A DNA stretch of 64,000 nt from JADJOY01 sp046331705 [NCBI: bacterium] (lineage in GTDB: Bacteria; JADJOY01). The position numbers were made by a program, and so were the translations under genes. The notes below the pieces were generated by a model. That model searched no databases, was not told where the DNA came from, and saw only the letters and a list, made by a program, of their open reading frames with translations. Position 1 is the stretch's first letter. Each line of letters begins with the position of its first letter. Shown in pieces: positions 45,201 through 54,324 of the stretch. The stretch covers positions 1 to 64,000 of the forward strand of contig JAXLQJ010000011.1 of the NCBI GenBank assembly GCA_046331705.1. Direction: 5' to 3'.

Positions 45201-46906
45201 CGGTTCACGAGGACGGGCTGGACCTCACGGCGCGCATCTTCGACGCGAAGATCTACCCCAACACCGAAGGCGCGCCGCTCTTCGGCTGGCGCACCGTGCT
45301 GGTGATCGGGTTCCGCAACGGTGGCCATGGATACGTGGCGTTCGACGTCACCGATCCGTCGGAGTCCATCGGCATTCAGGACCTCAACTCCGCGGGTTCG
45401 TTGGTCGCGTACAAATATCCCACCCTGATGTGGGAGTACGACGAGTTCAAGGACGATGGCCACGACGCCGTCGGCAACCCCGTCGTCGCGGACGCCACGC
45501 AATGCGACGACCTGGCGGAACGGCAGACCAACGCGGGGTGCGAGGACAATGGCTTGGACGACGACGTCGTCGACCGTCAGGGGCATACCTGGTCCATCCC
45601 GTTCGTGACGCGGTCGCGTTCGGGTGCAGGCAACCCGGCGATGTACGTCCTCTCGGGACCGGGCACGGTGGACCACACCGCCAGCCCGTCGAGTGGAGCC
45701 GGATACCTGCTGGCGATCGATCTTCCCTCGGGCCAGCTTCTCGACCTCGACAGCACGTCTGCGAACGGTCTTCCGCTACAGGTGGCGGACCCCGCCATCA
45801 CCACCGGGCCCAATGCCGGTCCGGTCTGCATCGGCGGCAGTGGCGTGTCGTGCAGCGGTGGCCAGTTCATCGCGCCGTTCCGCACCAGCATCGTGGGTGC
45901 GGACATCACCACCGCCGACGATGCCACCTATTCCGGACAGCGCGCGGACGTTCTCTACTGGGGCGATCTCGGCGGACGGCTCTGGCGCGCCCGGCTCGCG
46001 AACCCCGCGACCAACGACGTCGAAGCCAAGGTCGTCTTCTTCCCGGGTGCGGACGCGGACACCGTCGATACCGCACATCCCATCGTGAGTCGGCCGTCGC
46101 TGACTCCCGCCAGAAACCAGACGCTGCTCGGGAATCCTCCGCCCATCTGGGTGGAGTTCGGCGATGGGAGCCTGGCGTTCGGCGCCAAGGATGTGACCGA
46201 GCAGGTCTATCCCGTCGACGAGGTCGCTTCGAACGCCAAGTTCCGAATCTTCTCGATCGTCGACGACGCTTCCACGGGCACCGCCCAGTACTTCGACTTC
46301 GCCGACGAGACGAACTGCGACGACGGCACTGGGGCGATCGATTCGGCCGGCGACGACCCGACCGGCAATTCGGGCGGGGACCTCGACAACCGGACCGTGG
46401 CGTCGTCGACGTACCCCTCGATCACGGATCGGCAGGAGCCGGCGTCCGGGACCCACCCGCCTACCCGGACCGGCGGCTACTATCAATGCCTCGCCAACGA
46501 CGCGGGCGCGGGCATCCCTGGCGCGCTCGGCAGCGAACGGATCCTCGGGTCGCCAGCCATTCTGGCTGGCACGGTATTCGTCGAGACCATGCGTCCCGTG
46601 GACCCGAGCTCGGTCTCGAACGTCTGCTACAACGTCGGAGCTGGATCGATCCTGGTCTTCGACTACGATACGGGTCGCCTGATCAACTTCAAGCTCAAGG
46701 GTGGCATGACCCAGGTCGGCTCCGGGAAGTACTACATCGCCCCCGAGAACCCCGTGGCCGTGGCCAACACCCCCGGCTACAAGGCGCTCGGCGCGCCGCC
46801 AGACGGTTTCCCGCCAGACTTCCTGCGCTACCACGCGATCACCGGCGTCGAGCCCCCGGCACCGCAGATCCCGATGGAGACGCTCTACTGGCGCGAGCCG
46901 TTCTGA
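42284..46906 (+). CDS. pilY1: PilY1-like tip adhesin / assembly factor
   Basis: Secreted protein of 1540 residues from ATG 42284 (GGAGGAAA upstream). Signal peptide residues 1-27 end at QRAHA. Residues ~52-260 align with the N-terminal von Willebrand-like part, but the metal site is degenerate (VVGHDGSMMEDI). Acidic loops occur near residues 333-357 (DADSDGYDDFYED), 744 (DTDCSGQIKGSDE) and 880 (DADADADGLSDFEEY). The C-terminal third has propeller-type repeats such as AYIGTNGGSLHAFNVDG and WEYDEFKDDGHDAVGNPVV, as in PilY1. PilY1 caps the pilus tip and is needed for assembly. More than 20 cysteines. A terminator follows. Confidence 0.88.
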   Translation: MNRSRRTLSLVTSMLLACGAIAQRAHAQPEFVPDLQAQHPIAVSGNTTTFTPNIAIVVGHDGSMMEDIATGRAQFLAGDFNEAIPTTGCIGAACACTGGATASSYVASPTLFNPALFRLYCGDSSATSAADGLGPLLADIHNVNLFDNASGTAGDQYQSFMLRNFPDIDFSSSDSCLTNKCSEGTTTGGDAVYQYAGTTYAEGTDFTGPDGSGDLCARAGVNCELLTGPGAGDGVTDRSVYPWDSDPTYQLNARFNYQPTAGGGTPFHRVDGDFPFLDPFTGFDFNHPIRMDDPGSATTRWRKSKLRASMCAVEGLLGLNRYRQLADGSFLNCDLDDLGDGVSDDADSDGYDDFYEDNIRGSFTTPSTVSKASVGLYKTYQISPGLYPPFDNDNNFTENRLRVDLRVAGFYPPGSTNPGSVSFGCNAAGDDACDRSIALLSPDVNRNFSDDNRWHECMGLGRNTQSAVALHGPLADDDAAFSAALDTRFGTPGGVMSLSGILRDACGDNGDCPGASSTLPRLVPNTGIFGADSNSCGSSNALVVITDSADSCAAASCGVKVSPEDIPTSIGERLPGYPSTPAQPFPANATESKTCPENIATAMRASSVEAKTYIVGLDADWDAATKQAMAKVAAAGGTNSYYSARSFSDVQNALRAIFNDVKFSADAVIPAGVLALGIARSDATGLKDVVIDARYKPQNWQGFLFARSITQSGQPLAFWEAGSLLAARDLSLAAQARNTFVTMDTDCSGQIKGSDELVVLGTSNLDLTSAGGYYNSTRHPTCTGTPRTSLTNVHTTGAPFFLDGPTGTNRDGSALAMIGYTIGLTPTQIAAIPSVGTVPSYRSRDFDGDGTTGNSVWRLYDSVNSSPVIVGPSLSIQPNDADADADGLSDFEEYQAQILDRPRVAYIGTNGGSLHAFNVDGDTSIQVNGAVVNAASAKAGGELFAVWPYEILNRLKRYANSRYGTVTGSHTYPVHEDGLDLTARIFDAKIYPNTEGAPLFGWRTVLVIGFRNGGHGYVAFDVTDPSESIGIQDLNSAGSLVAYKYPTLMWEYDEFKDDGHDAVGNPVVADATQCDDLAERQTNAGCEDNGLDDDVVDRQGHTWSIPFVTRSRSGAGNPAMYVLSGPGTVDHTASPSSGAGYLLAIDLPSGQLLDLDSTSANGLPLQVADPAITTGPNAGPVCIGGSGVSCSGGQFIAPFRTSIVGADITTADDATYSGQRADVLYWGDLGGRLWRARLANPATNDVEAKVVFFPGADADTVDTAHPIVSRPSLTPARNQTLLGNPPPIWVEFGDGSLAFGAKDVTEQVYPVDEVASNAKFRIFSIVDDASTGTAQYFDFADETNCDDGTGAIDSAGDDPTGNSGGDLDNRTVASSTYPSITDRQEPASGTHPPTRTGGYYQCLANDAGAGIPGALGSERILGSPAILAGTVFVETMRPVDPSSVSNVCYNVGAGSILVFDYDTGRLINFKLKGGMTQVGSGKYYIAPENPVAVANTPGYKALGAPPDGFPPDFLRYHAITGVEPPAPQIPMETLYWREPF

Positions 46907-46958
46907 ACGCGTAACCAACGGCGCCATCTCGGCAGGGGTGGCGTCCCAGTCCGACGAC

Positions 46959-46984
46959 AGGGCCGGCTCTTCGGAGCCGGCCCT
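46959..46984 (+). terminator. rho-independent-type hairpin after pilY1
   Basis: Perfect 11-base stem AGGGCCGGCTC/GAGCCGGCCCT closed by a TTCG tetraloop, 53 bases after the pilY1 stop. A short GTTG stretch follows rather than a T run. UUCG loops are the most stable hairpin caps, and the site ends the minor-pilin operon before the pilM promoter. Confidence 0.65.
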
Positions 46985-47096
46985 GTTGCGCTCCTGAGCC
47001 GGACGAGTCCCTCGAGATCCGCCCGCTCGCGGCTGGCTCGGTCTCACCGGCGAGGCGGCGCCTCGGGGCGAGGGGGAGAAAAGCGGAAAAAAGTCG

Positions 47097-47126
47097 TTGA
47101 CTTTGCAGAAGGGCGCCTCCTACAAT
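47097..47126 (+). promoter_or_regulatory. sigma-70-type promoter of pilMNOPQ
   Basis: TTGACT (47097-47102) and TACAAT (47121-47126) with an 18-base spacer, 58 bases before the pilM ATG at 47184. An A-rich stretch (AAAAAAG) lies just upstream. Together with the preceding terminator it marks a separate transcription unit. Confidence 0.7.
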
Positions 47127-47183
47127 GCCGCCGATCCGATTCCCGGCGGGCCTGCGCGCGGCACCGCACGGAGGTGGCGGTCG

Positions 47184-48245
47184 ATGCTCTTCTCGCGAAA
47201 ATCCAGCCTGTTCGGCCTTGATATCGGCTCATCGGCTATCAAACTGGTTGAGCTTAAGGAAGGTAAGGGCGGGTATGAGCTCGTGAATTTCGGCATGGCC
47301 GCCCTGCCACCCGAGGCAATCGTCGACGGCGCGCTGATCGATGCGACCACCGTCATCGACACCATCGAGGATCTGGTCAAGACGCACCAGGTCAAGGCGA
47401 CCGACGTCGCCACCTCGGTCTCTGGCCACTCGCTCATCATCCGCAAGATCAACCTGCCGGTGATGAGCCAGGAGGAGCTCGAGGAGTCGATTCAGTGGGA
47501 GGCGGAGCAGTACATCCCCTTCGAGATCAGCGACGTGAACTTGGACTTCCAGATCCTGGGGCCGGTCCCGGGCGATCAGACGCAGATGGAAGTGCTGTTG
47601 GTCGCCGCGAAGAAGGAGCTGATCAACGACTACGTCGACGTCATCCGCGAGGCTGGGCTGAGCCCAGTGATCGTCGACGTGGACGCGTTCGCCATCGAGA
47701 ACATGTACGAGATCAACTACCCCGTCGTTCAGGACGAGGTGCTCGCGCTCATCGACATCGGCGCCAGCGTCATGAACATCAACTTCACCAAGGGTGGGGT
47801 GAGCAACTTCACCCGCGACGTGTCGTTCGGCGGTAACCAGTACAACGAAGAGATCCAGAAGAAGCTCAACTTGAGCTACCAGGACGCCGAGGTCGCGAAG
47901 ATCGGGCAAGACGTCGAGGGCGTGAATCAGCGTGACGTCGAGAAGATCATCGCGGGCGTGAACGACGCGCTGATCGGCGAGATCCAGCGCTCGATCCAGT
48001 TCTTCAGCTCGTCCGCCGGCGACGACCGGATCAACAAGGTCGTCCTCTCGGGAGGCTGCTCGCGCGCGCGCGGGCTGGTCCAGGCGATGCAGGACAAGCT
48101 CGGCTTGCCCGTCGAGATCGCCAATCCGTTCAATGCGATCCAGTGTGATTCGGCCAAGTTCGACGCCGAGTATCTGAGCTCGGTCGGCCCCGCAGCGGCA
48201 GTCGCCATCGGGCTGGCGCTGCGCCGCTTGGGCGACAAGCTCTGA
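47184..48245 (+). CDS. pilM: type IV pilus assembly protein PilM
   Basis: Actin-like cytoplasmic protein of 353 residues, ATG 47184 with GGAGGTGG upstream. The nucleotide-binding phosphate-1 motif is FGLDIGSSAIKLVEL and phosphate-2 is ALIDIGASVMNINF. KVVLSGGCSRARGL is the adenosine motif. PilM binds the cytoplasmic tail of PilN (KINLLP) and links the inner-membrane ring to the motor. It is the first gene of a complete pilMNOPQ set. Confidence 0.95.
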   Translation: MLFSRKSSLFGLDIGSSAIKLVELKEGKGGYELVNFGMAALPPEAIVDGALIDATTVIDTIEDLVKTHQVKATDVATSVSGHSLIIRKINLPVMSQEELEESIQWEAEQYIPFEISDVNLDFQILGPVPGDQTQMEVLLVAAKKELINDYVDVIREAGLSPVIVDVDAFAIENMYEINYPVVQDEVLALIDIGASVMNINFTKGGVSNFTRDVSFGGNQYNEEIQKKLNLSYQDAEVAKIGQDVEGVNQRDVEKIIAGVNDALIGEIQRSIQFFSSSAGDDRINKVVLSGGCSRARGLVQAMQDKLGLPVEIANPFNAIQCDSAKFDAEYLSSVGPAAAVAIGLALRRLGDKL

Positions 48246-48294
48246 TGGGCTCGCGCGGCACGTCCGCAGTAAATCGAGGCGCGGAGAACGTCCG

Positions 48295-48918
48295 ATGATC
48301 AAGATCAACCTGCTGCCGGCAAAGGCCGTCAAGCGAGACTCGAGAAACCGCGAGTTCGTCATCATCTCGGTCGTGGCGCTCGTGGCCGTTGCAGCCGTCA
48401 TCATCTTCTTGAGCACGGCACAGGCGGCGAAGCTGCAGGCCCGCGAAGATCAGATCACGAAGCTCAAGGGCGAGATCGAGGAGCTTCAGCGCAAGGTCAA
48501 GGAAGTCGACGCCTTCAAGGCGAAGCAGGAGAAGTTGCGCCAGAAGATCGGGATCATCGAGCAGCTGCGGAAGCAGAAGACCGGCCCTGTCCGCGTGCTC
48601 GACGACCTGAGCATGAAGGTCCCGGAAGAGGTCTGGATCATCAAGTATTCGGAGGAAGGTGGGCAGATCCGGATCGTCGGGAACGGAATCGACGACGAGA
48701 GCATCTCCCAGTTCCTGCAGAAGCTCGAGGCTTCGCCCTACTTCAACGGCGTCGAGCTGCTCTTCATCAAGCCGATCGAGATCAACAAGAAGCGCGTCCG
48801 CAACTTCGAGATCACCGCGCACTCGGCGCTCGCGGCTCCGCCGCCGAAGCCCGCGCCGCCGCCACCGCCCAAGAAGCCCGCGGGCGGCGCGCCGAAGGGT
48901 GGCGGTGATGAGGGTTGA
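48295..48918 (+). CDS. pilN: type IV pilus alignment protein PilN
   Basis: Inner-membrane protein of 207 residues. It begins MIKINLLPAKAVKRDSR, carrying the INLLP motif that docks to PilM, followed by one membrane helix (residues ~21-40), a coiled coil (LKGEIEELQRKVKEVDAFK) and a ferredoxin-like periplasmic domain. The last ~30 residues are a proline/lysine/glycine tail (PPPKPAPPPPPKKPAGG), which is not usual in PilN. Confidence 0.92.
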   Translation: MIKINLLPAKAVKRDSRNREFVIISVVALVAVAAVIIFLSTAQAAKLQAREDQITKLKGEIEELQRKVKEVDAFKAKQEKLRQKIGIIEQLRKQKTGPVRVLDDLSMKVPEEVWIIKYSEEGGQIRIVGNGIDDESISQFLQKLEASPYFNGVELLFIKPIEINKKRVRNFEITAHSALAAPPPKPAPPPPPKKPAGGAPKGGGDEG

Positions 48919-48978
48919 GCTGGCGAGGGTCGCGGGTGGCAGTGGCGCGCAGTCGCATCGCGCACTCCGGGGGACGTC

Positions 48979-49560
48979 ATGGCGCTGACGACTGAGACGC
49001 TGATCGAGCTGCCTTTTCAGAAGAAGCTCATCGCCTTGTCGGTGGTGATCGTGGTGATCTTGGGCCTCTACCTCTATCTCGGGTACATGCCGAAGCGCAC
49101 CGAGATCCAGGCGAAGGACGACGAGATCAACAAGCTCACGAACGAGAAGGCGGAGAAGGAGATCATCGCCGCCAACCTGGACGCCTTCAAGCGCGAATAC
49201 GAGAAGCTCGATGCCAAGCTCGCGCAGGCGATCAAGATGTTGCCGAACGAGCGGGAGATCCCGGAGCTGCTCTTCAGCGTCTCCAACCTGGTCGAGCAGT
49301 CGGGGCTCGAGCTCGAGGTGTTCGAGCCCCAGCCCGAGGTGCCGCAGGAGTTCTACGCGGAGGTGCCGGTCTCGATCAACGTGAAGGGCGAGTTCGCGCA
49401 GCTAGCCGTGTTCCTCGACAAGCTCGCCAAGCTGCACCGAATCGTGAACTTCACGGATCTCTCCGTCACCAAGACCGACCAGCAAGCGGGGGGCTTCGTC
49501 GCCCTCGCCGCCAAGGGAAAGATCACGACATACCGATTCCTTCAGGCCGGTGCGGGCTGA
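48979..49560 (+). CDS. pilO: type IV pilus alignment protein PilO
   Basis: Inner-membrane protein of 193 residues with one helix (ALSVVIVVILGLYLYLGYMP), a coiled coil rich in lysine and glutamate (residues ~45-95), and a C-terminal domain containing FSVSNLVEQSGLELEVFEP and VSINVKGEFAQLAVFLDKLA. It pairs with PilN to form the alignment ring. Located in the expected order with a 60-base gap after pilN. Confidence 0.93.
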   Translation: MALTTETLIELPFQKKLIALSVVIVVILGLYLYLGYMPKRTEIQAKDDEINKLTNEKAEKEIIAANLDAFKREYEKLDAKLAQAIKMLPNEREIPELLFSVSNLVEQSGLELEVFEPQPEVPQEFYAEVPVSINVKGEFAQLAVFLDKLAKLHRIVNFTDLSVTKTDQQAGGFVALAAKGKITTYRFLQAGAG

Positions 49561-49623
49561 GGTCACGACGAGGCTTCGTTGGGAGAGCTCAGAAGGAACT
49601 GCTTTCGAGAACGGGTGACGCGC

Positions 49624-50175
49624 ATGGGAATCCACAAAGCGACGTCCGCAGCGATCCTGCTGGTGCTCGTCGGCGCGGCGGCTTGCACGAGCGGAGGCGA
49701 CCAGGCGTCAGAGCCTGCGGCGACTCCCGCGGCGAAGGCGCCCGAGCCGAAGATCGCAGCCGTCGAAGAAGAACAGACTTTCGAGGAATATTCCTACGAT
49801 CCCGGCGGGAAGCGTGATCCATTCCGCCCGCCGCAGGAAATGTTCGAGAACCGCGTCGCCGAGACGGCCATGGCCGAGGCGCCGGTTGGGCCGCCCGCCA
49901 CACCGCTCGAAGAGCTCGACGTCGTCGAGTGGAAGCTGACCGCGGTCATCCAGACGCCTGGGGCCCCGAAGGCGATGGTCGAGGATTCCACCGGGCGCGG
50001 CTACATCATCGAGCTCGGAACCACGATCGGCCGCTGGAAGGGCAAGGTCGCACGGATCGAAGAAGACCGAGTGATCGTGGTCGAGACCTACCGGGATCAG
50101 CGCGGCGGCGAGCGTCGCCAAGAGATCCCGTTGCTGCTGCGGAACCCAGAAGAGAAGGAACAGAAGCAGAGCTGA
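49624..50175 (+). CDS. pilP: type IV pilus lipoprotein PilP
   Basis: Lipoprotein of 183 residues, start ATG 49624. The signal ends in VLVGAAACTSGG, with the lipid-anchored cysteine. A flexible alanine/proline-rich stretch leads to YDPGGKRDPFRPP, a conserved PilP motif, and the beta-sandwich domain (WKLTAVIQ...GRGYIIELGTTIGRWKGKV). It connects the PilNO ring to the PilQ secretin. Confidence 0.9.
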   Translation: MGIHKATSAAILLVLVGAAACTSGGDQASEPAATPAAKAPEPKIAAVEEEQTFEEYSYDPGGKRDPFRPPQEMFENRVAETAMAEAPVGPPATPLEELDVVEWKLTAVIQTPGAPKAMVEDSTGRGYIIELGTTIGRWKGKVARIEEDRVIVVETYRDQRGGERRQEIPLLLRNPEEKEQKQS

Positions 50176-50293
50176 TCAATCGCAAGGGGCGACCTGGAGC
50201 GCGAGCAGATTTTGCCCCCAACTCCCCCAAGATCGATACCCGATGGCGAACCCACCGATCCGGATTGAACAAGTAGGAGAAGGAGAATCTCCC

Positions 50294-52384
50294 ATGCTCG
50301 AGGCGGACCTGAGAGTCCCGCGTGACCACGCACGGCGCGGGTGGTGGCCGGCGGCGCTCGTATTCGCCGCTGCGCTCGCGTGTGCGACGAGCTCGGCCAG
50401 TGCCGTCGAAGGCGTCACGGCGGGCCAGCCCGATGAGCCAGCGGTTACCGCCGGCGGATCCCCCACACGTACGCCGGCAGAGCCGACAGGCCGAGTCGAC
50501 GCCGTCACCTTGAGCCAAGAGTCCAAGCGAGCGGTGCTGACGGTGCGGGGTGCGGGAGCGCTCACGGGGGAGCTGTTCGATCTCGGTGAAGGAACGGTGG
50601 CACTGAATTTCGTCAATGTGTCGCTCGCTCACGACGTCGAAGGACGGACCGATCCCACCACGGCTGGCCCGATCCGCCATCTCGATGTCTTCCGGTCTCT
50701 GGCCGATGACGGACGGGACGTTCGCGTGGTCGTGGACGTCGCCGCGGGGGCGGTCGCCCACCTCGAGACGCGCGAGGGCGAAGCGACGCTGATCGTCGAG
50801 GGTCCGCAGTCTGCGACGCCGGAAGTCGTGGCGCAGGCCGCGCCGCCGCAGACCCCTGCACCAGCGGTGCAGGAGCCGCGAGAGCCGAGTCCGGCAGTCG
50901 CCGAGGTTCGGGCACCGGCGCAGGCACCGGCGGCGAGCCCGAAAGCTCGAAGCGCGCGCGGATCGGCCGCGGTCCTGAGCGACATCGAAGGAACGGTCGC
51001 CAAGCCGGCGGCGGAGACAGGCGCTACGCCCGTCGTTTCCAACGAGAGCCTGACGGGATTCTTCCAGCCGCCGAGCAAGTACGTCGGAGAGCGAATCTCC
51101 ATCGACGTCCAGGAGGCCGAGATTCAGAACGTTCTCCGCCTGATCTCGGAGATCTCCGGTCTCAACCTGATCATCTCGGATCAGGTCACCGGCCGAATCA
51201 CCATCAAGCTGAAGGACATTCCCTGGGACCAGGTGCTCGATCTGGTGTTGAAGACCAAGAACCTCGGCAAGGAGCGCGAGGGCAACATCGTCCGGATCGC
51301 GCCGCTCGAGGTTCTCGAGAAGGAGCAGGAGGCGCGCCTGCGCACGCAGGAGCGTTCCAGCAAGCTGGAAGCGGTCATCCTGAAGATCATCCCGGTGAAC
51401 TTCGCGAGCGCCAAGGACCTGCTCGCGAAGCTTCAGCAGGTGGCGAGCAAGCGGGATGATGCCTCGATCGACGTCGATGAGCGCACCAACTCGTTGATCA
51501 TCAAGGACACGGACCGAGTCGTCGACGTGATGACCGACCTCGTCCACAGTCTCGATACGCCGACGCCGCAGGTGCTCATCGAGGCGCGCATCGTCGAGGC
51601 CACGCTCAACTTCTCGCGCAATCTGGGTATCCAGTGGGGCACGGGTTACGTCGCGAGCCCGGAGACGGGAAATCCGACCGGCTTGCGCTTCCCGAACACG
51701 GTGACGGTGGGCGGCTTTCCGACCGGCAAGGGACAGACCGGCGGTGTGCAGCAGGGCCTGACCTCCTTGATCTCGGGCCCGAGCGGCAATCCGCTCATCG
51801 TGAACCTCCCCGCGCCGGTCTCGACGGACTCCGGTGGTGTTCTCGGTCTCAGTCTTCAGAGCATCGACGACACGTTCACCCTCGACCTCATCATCTCGGC
51901 GCTCGAGGACAGCGGCCATGGCCGTCTGATCTCGAGCCCGCGCGTGATCACGATCGACAACAAGGAAGCGAAGATCGAGCAGGGCTTCGACATCCCGTTC
52001 CGTACGGTCTCCGAGGAAGGCGCGCAGGTGCAGTTCCAAGAGGCGAAGCTCCAGCTGGCGGTGACACCACACATCACGCCAGACGAGAGCATCGTGATGA
52101 AGATCAAGGTGAACAACGACACGCCGGACTTCTCGCAGACGGTCGAGGGAAATCCGCTGGTCGCGCGCAAATCGGCGGAGACCGAGGTGCTGATCCGCAA
52201 CGGCCAGACGGCCGTGATCGGCGGCATCTTCCAGATCGACTCCGACGTCAACCGGTCCGGTGTGCCTTGGTTCCACGACATCCCGGTGTTGGGTCTGTTC
52301 TTCCGCAAGGATTCGGAACGCGAGCAGAAGAACGAGCTGATCGTGTTCATCACCCCAACGATCATCAAGCGCGCCGAGGGCTGA
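50294..52384 (+). CDS. pilQ: type IV pilus secretin PilQ
   Basis: Outer-membrane secretin of 696 residues. ATG 50294 is preferred because GGAGAAGGAGAA lies just upstream; ATG 50243 would add 17 residues. Signal peptide residues to ~ATSSASA. An AMIN domain (residues ~70-175), an alanine/proline linker, then the secretin N-domains (ISIDVQEAEIQNVLRLISEI and KIIPVNFASAKDLLAKLQQV). Secretin core: VLIEARIVEATLNFSRNLGI, GHGRLISSPRVITIDNKEA, VTPHITPDESI and VPWFHDIPVLGLFF. It forms the pore for pilus exit. Confidence 0.95.
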   Translation: MLEADLRVPRDHARRGWWPAALVFAAALACATSSASAVEGVTAGQPDEPAVTAGGSPTRTPAEPTGRVDAVTLSQESKRAVLTVRGAGALTGELFDLGEGTVALNFVNVSLAHDVEGRTDPTTAGPIRHLDVFRSLADDGRDVRVVVDVAAGAVAHLETREGEATLIVEGPQSATPEVVAQAAPPQTPAPAVQEPREPSPAVAEVRAPAQAPAASPKARSARGSAAVLSDIEGTVAKPAAETGATPVVSNESLTGFFQPPSKYVGERISIDVQEAEIQNVLRLISEISGLNLIISDQVTGRITIKLKDIPWDQVLDLVLKTKNLGKEREGNIVRIAPLEVLEKEQEARLRTQERSSKLEAVILKIIPVNFASAKDLLAKLQQVASKRDDASIDVDERTNSLIIKDTDRVVDVMTDLVHSLDTPTPQVLIEARIVEATLNFSRNLGIQWGTGYVASPETGNPTGLRFPNTVTVGGFPTGKGQTGGVQQGLTSLISGPSGNPLIVNLPAPVSTDSGGVLGLSLQSIDDTFTLDLIISALEDSGHGRLISSPRVITIDNKEAKIEQGFDIPFRTVSEEGAQVQFQEAKLQLAVTPHITPDESIVMKIKVNNDTPDFSQTVEGNPLVARKSAETEVLIRNGQTAVIGGIFQIDSDVNRSGVPWFHDIPVLGLFFRKDSEREQKNELIVFITPTIIKRAEG

Positions 52385-52456
52385 GAGCCGATCCGAGCGG
52401 AGGGAGTGCGAACGCACCAGCGAGGATCACCGCTCACCCATGACCGTCATGAGCCG

Positions 52457-53575
52457 ATGCCGGACGCCGATCGCCGATCCAGGGCCGCGCGCACGACAGT
52501 GCGTGTGCGGATCGATCGCGCCACGCGCTACGACGTCGTGCTCTGCGATTCCGGACTGGACGGGCTCGTTCCGATCCTCGACCGGGTCGCACCCGGCGGT
52601 CGCGCGGTGCTGTTCACGGATTCGCGCGTCATGGGCATCCATGGGGTGGGCCTCCACTCCGCGATACGGCGCTCGGGGCGCGAGGTATTCGTGCACACGG
52701 TCCCAGCGGGCGAGCGCTCCAAGTCGTTCCGTGAGGTCACGCGTGCGTGGAACGCCCTGGTGCGAGAAGGTGTGGATCGCAAGACGCCCCTCATCGCGCT
52801 CGGAGGGGGAGTCGTCGGGGATCTCGGTGGGTTCGTCGCAGCAACGTATTTGCGAGGCATCCCGTTGATTCAGGTTCCAACCACGTTGCTCGCGCTGGTC
52901 GACTCCTCCGTCGGAGGAAAGACCGGCGTCGACCATCCCTTGGGGAAGAACTTGGTCGGGGCGTTCTATCAGCCCCGAGCGGTGTTCTCGAGCATGGAGG
53001 TGCTTCGCACGTTGCCGGCGCGCGAGTACACCGCAGGGTTGGCCGAAGTGGTGAAATCGGCCGTGCTCGGCGACTCGGCTCTCTTCGAGACGCTCGAGGA
53101 TTCGGTCGAGGCGATTCAGGCGCGAGAGCCGGCAGTGCTGCGACGGGTGATCTCCGGCTCGGTACGTGTGAAGGCGCGCGTGGTGGAGAAGGATCCCAAG
53201 GAAAGGGGCGTCCGTGCCAGCCTGAACCTGGGCCACACGTTGGCGCACGCGATCGAGCAGATCGACGGCTACCGGGGCTTGCGCCACGGGGAGGCGGTGG
53301 CGGTGGGGCTCGCTGCAGCGTCGCGCTTCGCCCAGGCGCGGGGCTGGCTGACAGAGCGAGCGACGATGAGAATCTGTGCGCTGCTCGACGCCCTGGGATT
53401 GCCAACGCGTCGGGCGGGCCTCGACGTGCGGGACGTTGCGCGCGCGATGGGGCGAGACAAGAAGGCGGAGGCGGCACGGGTGCGTTTCGTGGCGCCGCTC
53501 GCGATCGGACGAACGGGTTTTCGATGGATTCCCGTCGACGAGCTCGCACAGGAGCTCGTCACGGCGGCGACATGA
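52457..53575 (+). CDS. aroB: 3-dehydroquinate synthase
   Basis: Cytoplasmic enzyme of 372 residues that converts DAHP to 3-dehydroquinate in the shikimate pathway, using NAD and a divalent metal. Signatures are ALGGGVVGDLGGFVAATYLRG, VPTTLLALVDSSVGGKTGVD, NLVGAFYQP and LNLGHTLAHAIEQIDGY followed by RHGEAVAVG (metal-binding histidines). The start is uncertain; ATG 52457 is used and GTG 52406 is possible. aroB after pilQ is a common proteobacterial arrangement. Confidence 0.92.
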   Translation: MPDADRRSRAARTTVRVRIDRATRYDVVLCDSGLDGLVPILDRVAPGGRAVLFTDSRVMGIHGVGLHSAIRRSGREVFVHTVPAGERSKSFREVTRAWNALVREGVDRKTPLIALGGGVVGDLGGFVAATYLRGIPLIQVPTTLLALVDSSVGGKTGVDHPLGKNLVGAFYQPRAVFSSMEVLRTLPAREYTAGLAEVVKSAVLGDSALFETLEDSVEAIQAREPAVLRRVISGSVRVKARVVEKDPKERGVRASLNLGHTLAHAIEQIDGYRGLRHGEAVAVGLAAASRFAQARGWLTERATMRICALLDALGLPTRRAGLDVRDVARAMGRDKKAEAARVRFVAPLAIGRTGFRWIPVDELAQELVTAAT

Positions 53576-53624
53576 GACTACTCGTGACGAGGGTGTCGGG
53601 CCTGAGACTCGATTGGAGGAAGCG

Positions 53625-54230
53625 ATGAACCGACGTGGATGTCGTGCGTTCCTTGCCACCGCTGCCGCGGGTGCGCTCTCGATAGCGCTCGGCTGTGGGG
53701 AAGTGAGCGAGAACGACTTCGGCCAGACTTTGAGCTTCGATGGGTTCTTCACCGACGAGACGTGCGGTACCGGGGTCGTCGAGCTTTTCGCGTTCACGAG
53801 CCTGCCGCCCGCCGACGCGGCCAGCTCGAACTGCTACATCGGGAGTCCCTGCATCGCTGCGCTGCAGGTGACGAATCACACCACCGGCGTCCCGATTCCG
53901 TCGAATGGTGGCCAAGGTGCAAGCGGAAACCCCGTGCCCTCGACGGAAGGGGTCCGGATCCTGCCCAAGAACATCCACATCGAGTACGCGCTGCCGGTGG
54001 GTCAGATCCCGTCTCGCGACATCGTGATGGCAGGCTTGATCGATCCGCTGGGGTCGGAGTGCCGCGAGTTCGAGATCCTTCGATCGACGGATACCTTCGC
54101 GATGGTGCAGGATCCGCTCTCGTATCCGGCGCTGCCGTTCACCGTCCGCGCCCGCGTGACGTACGAAGGCATCACCGGGGGCGGTCAGGACATTCGAACC
54201 TCCGGCGACATGGACATCGTGATCTTCTGA
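53625..54230 (+). CDS. lipoprotein of unknown function
   Basis: Protein of 201 residues from ATG 53625 (GGAGGAAG upstream). The lipobox is SIALGC with C24 as the anchor. The mature part is beta-rich with several cysteines (ETCGTG, SNCYIGSPC, SECREF) and ends with TSGDMDIVIF. No family recognised. It lies between aroB and a larger Ig-like lipoprotein and is probably exported to the outer membrane with it. Confidence 0.8.
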   Translation: MNRRGCRAFLATAAAGALSIALGCGEVSENDFGQTLSFDGFFTDETCGTGVVELFAFTSLPPADAASSNCYIGSPCIAALQVTNHTTGVPIPSNGGQGASGNPVPSTEGVRILPKNIHIEYALPVGQIPSRDIVMAGLIDPLGSECREFEILRSTDTFAMVQDPLSYPALPFTVRARVTYEGITGGGQDIRTSGDMDIVIF

Positions 54231-54324
54231 ACGTCCGTGAGTTGGACTTTCGCACCGATTTGAACATCGCTGCACGGCAACACTGAAAAGACCATATCCG
54301 GATCTCCCGCAGGAGGAACCGCGA

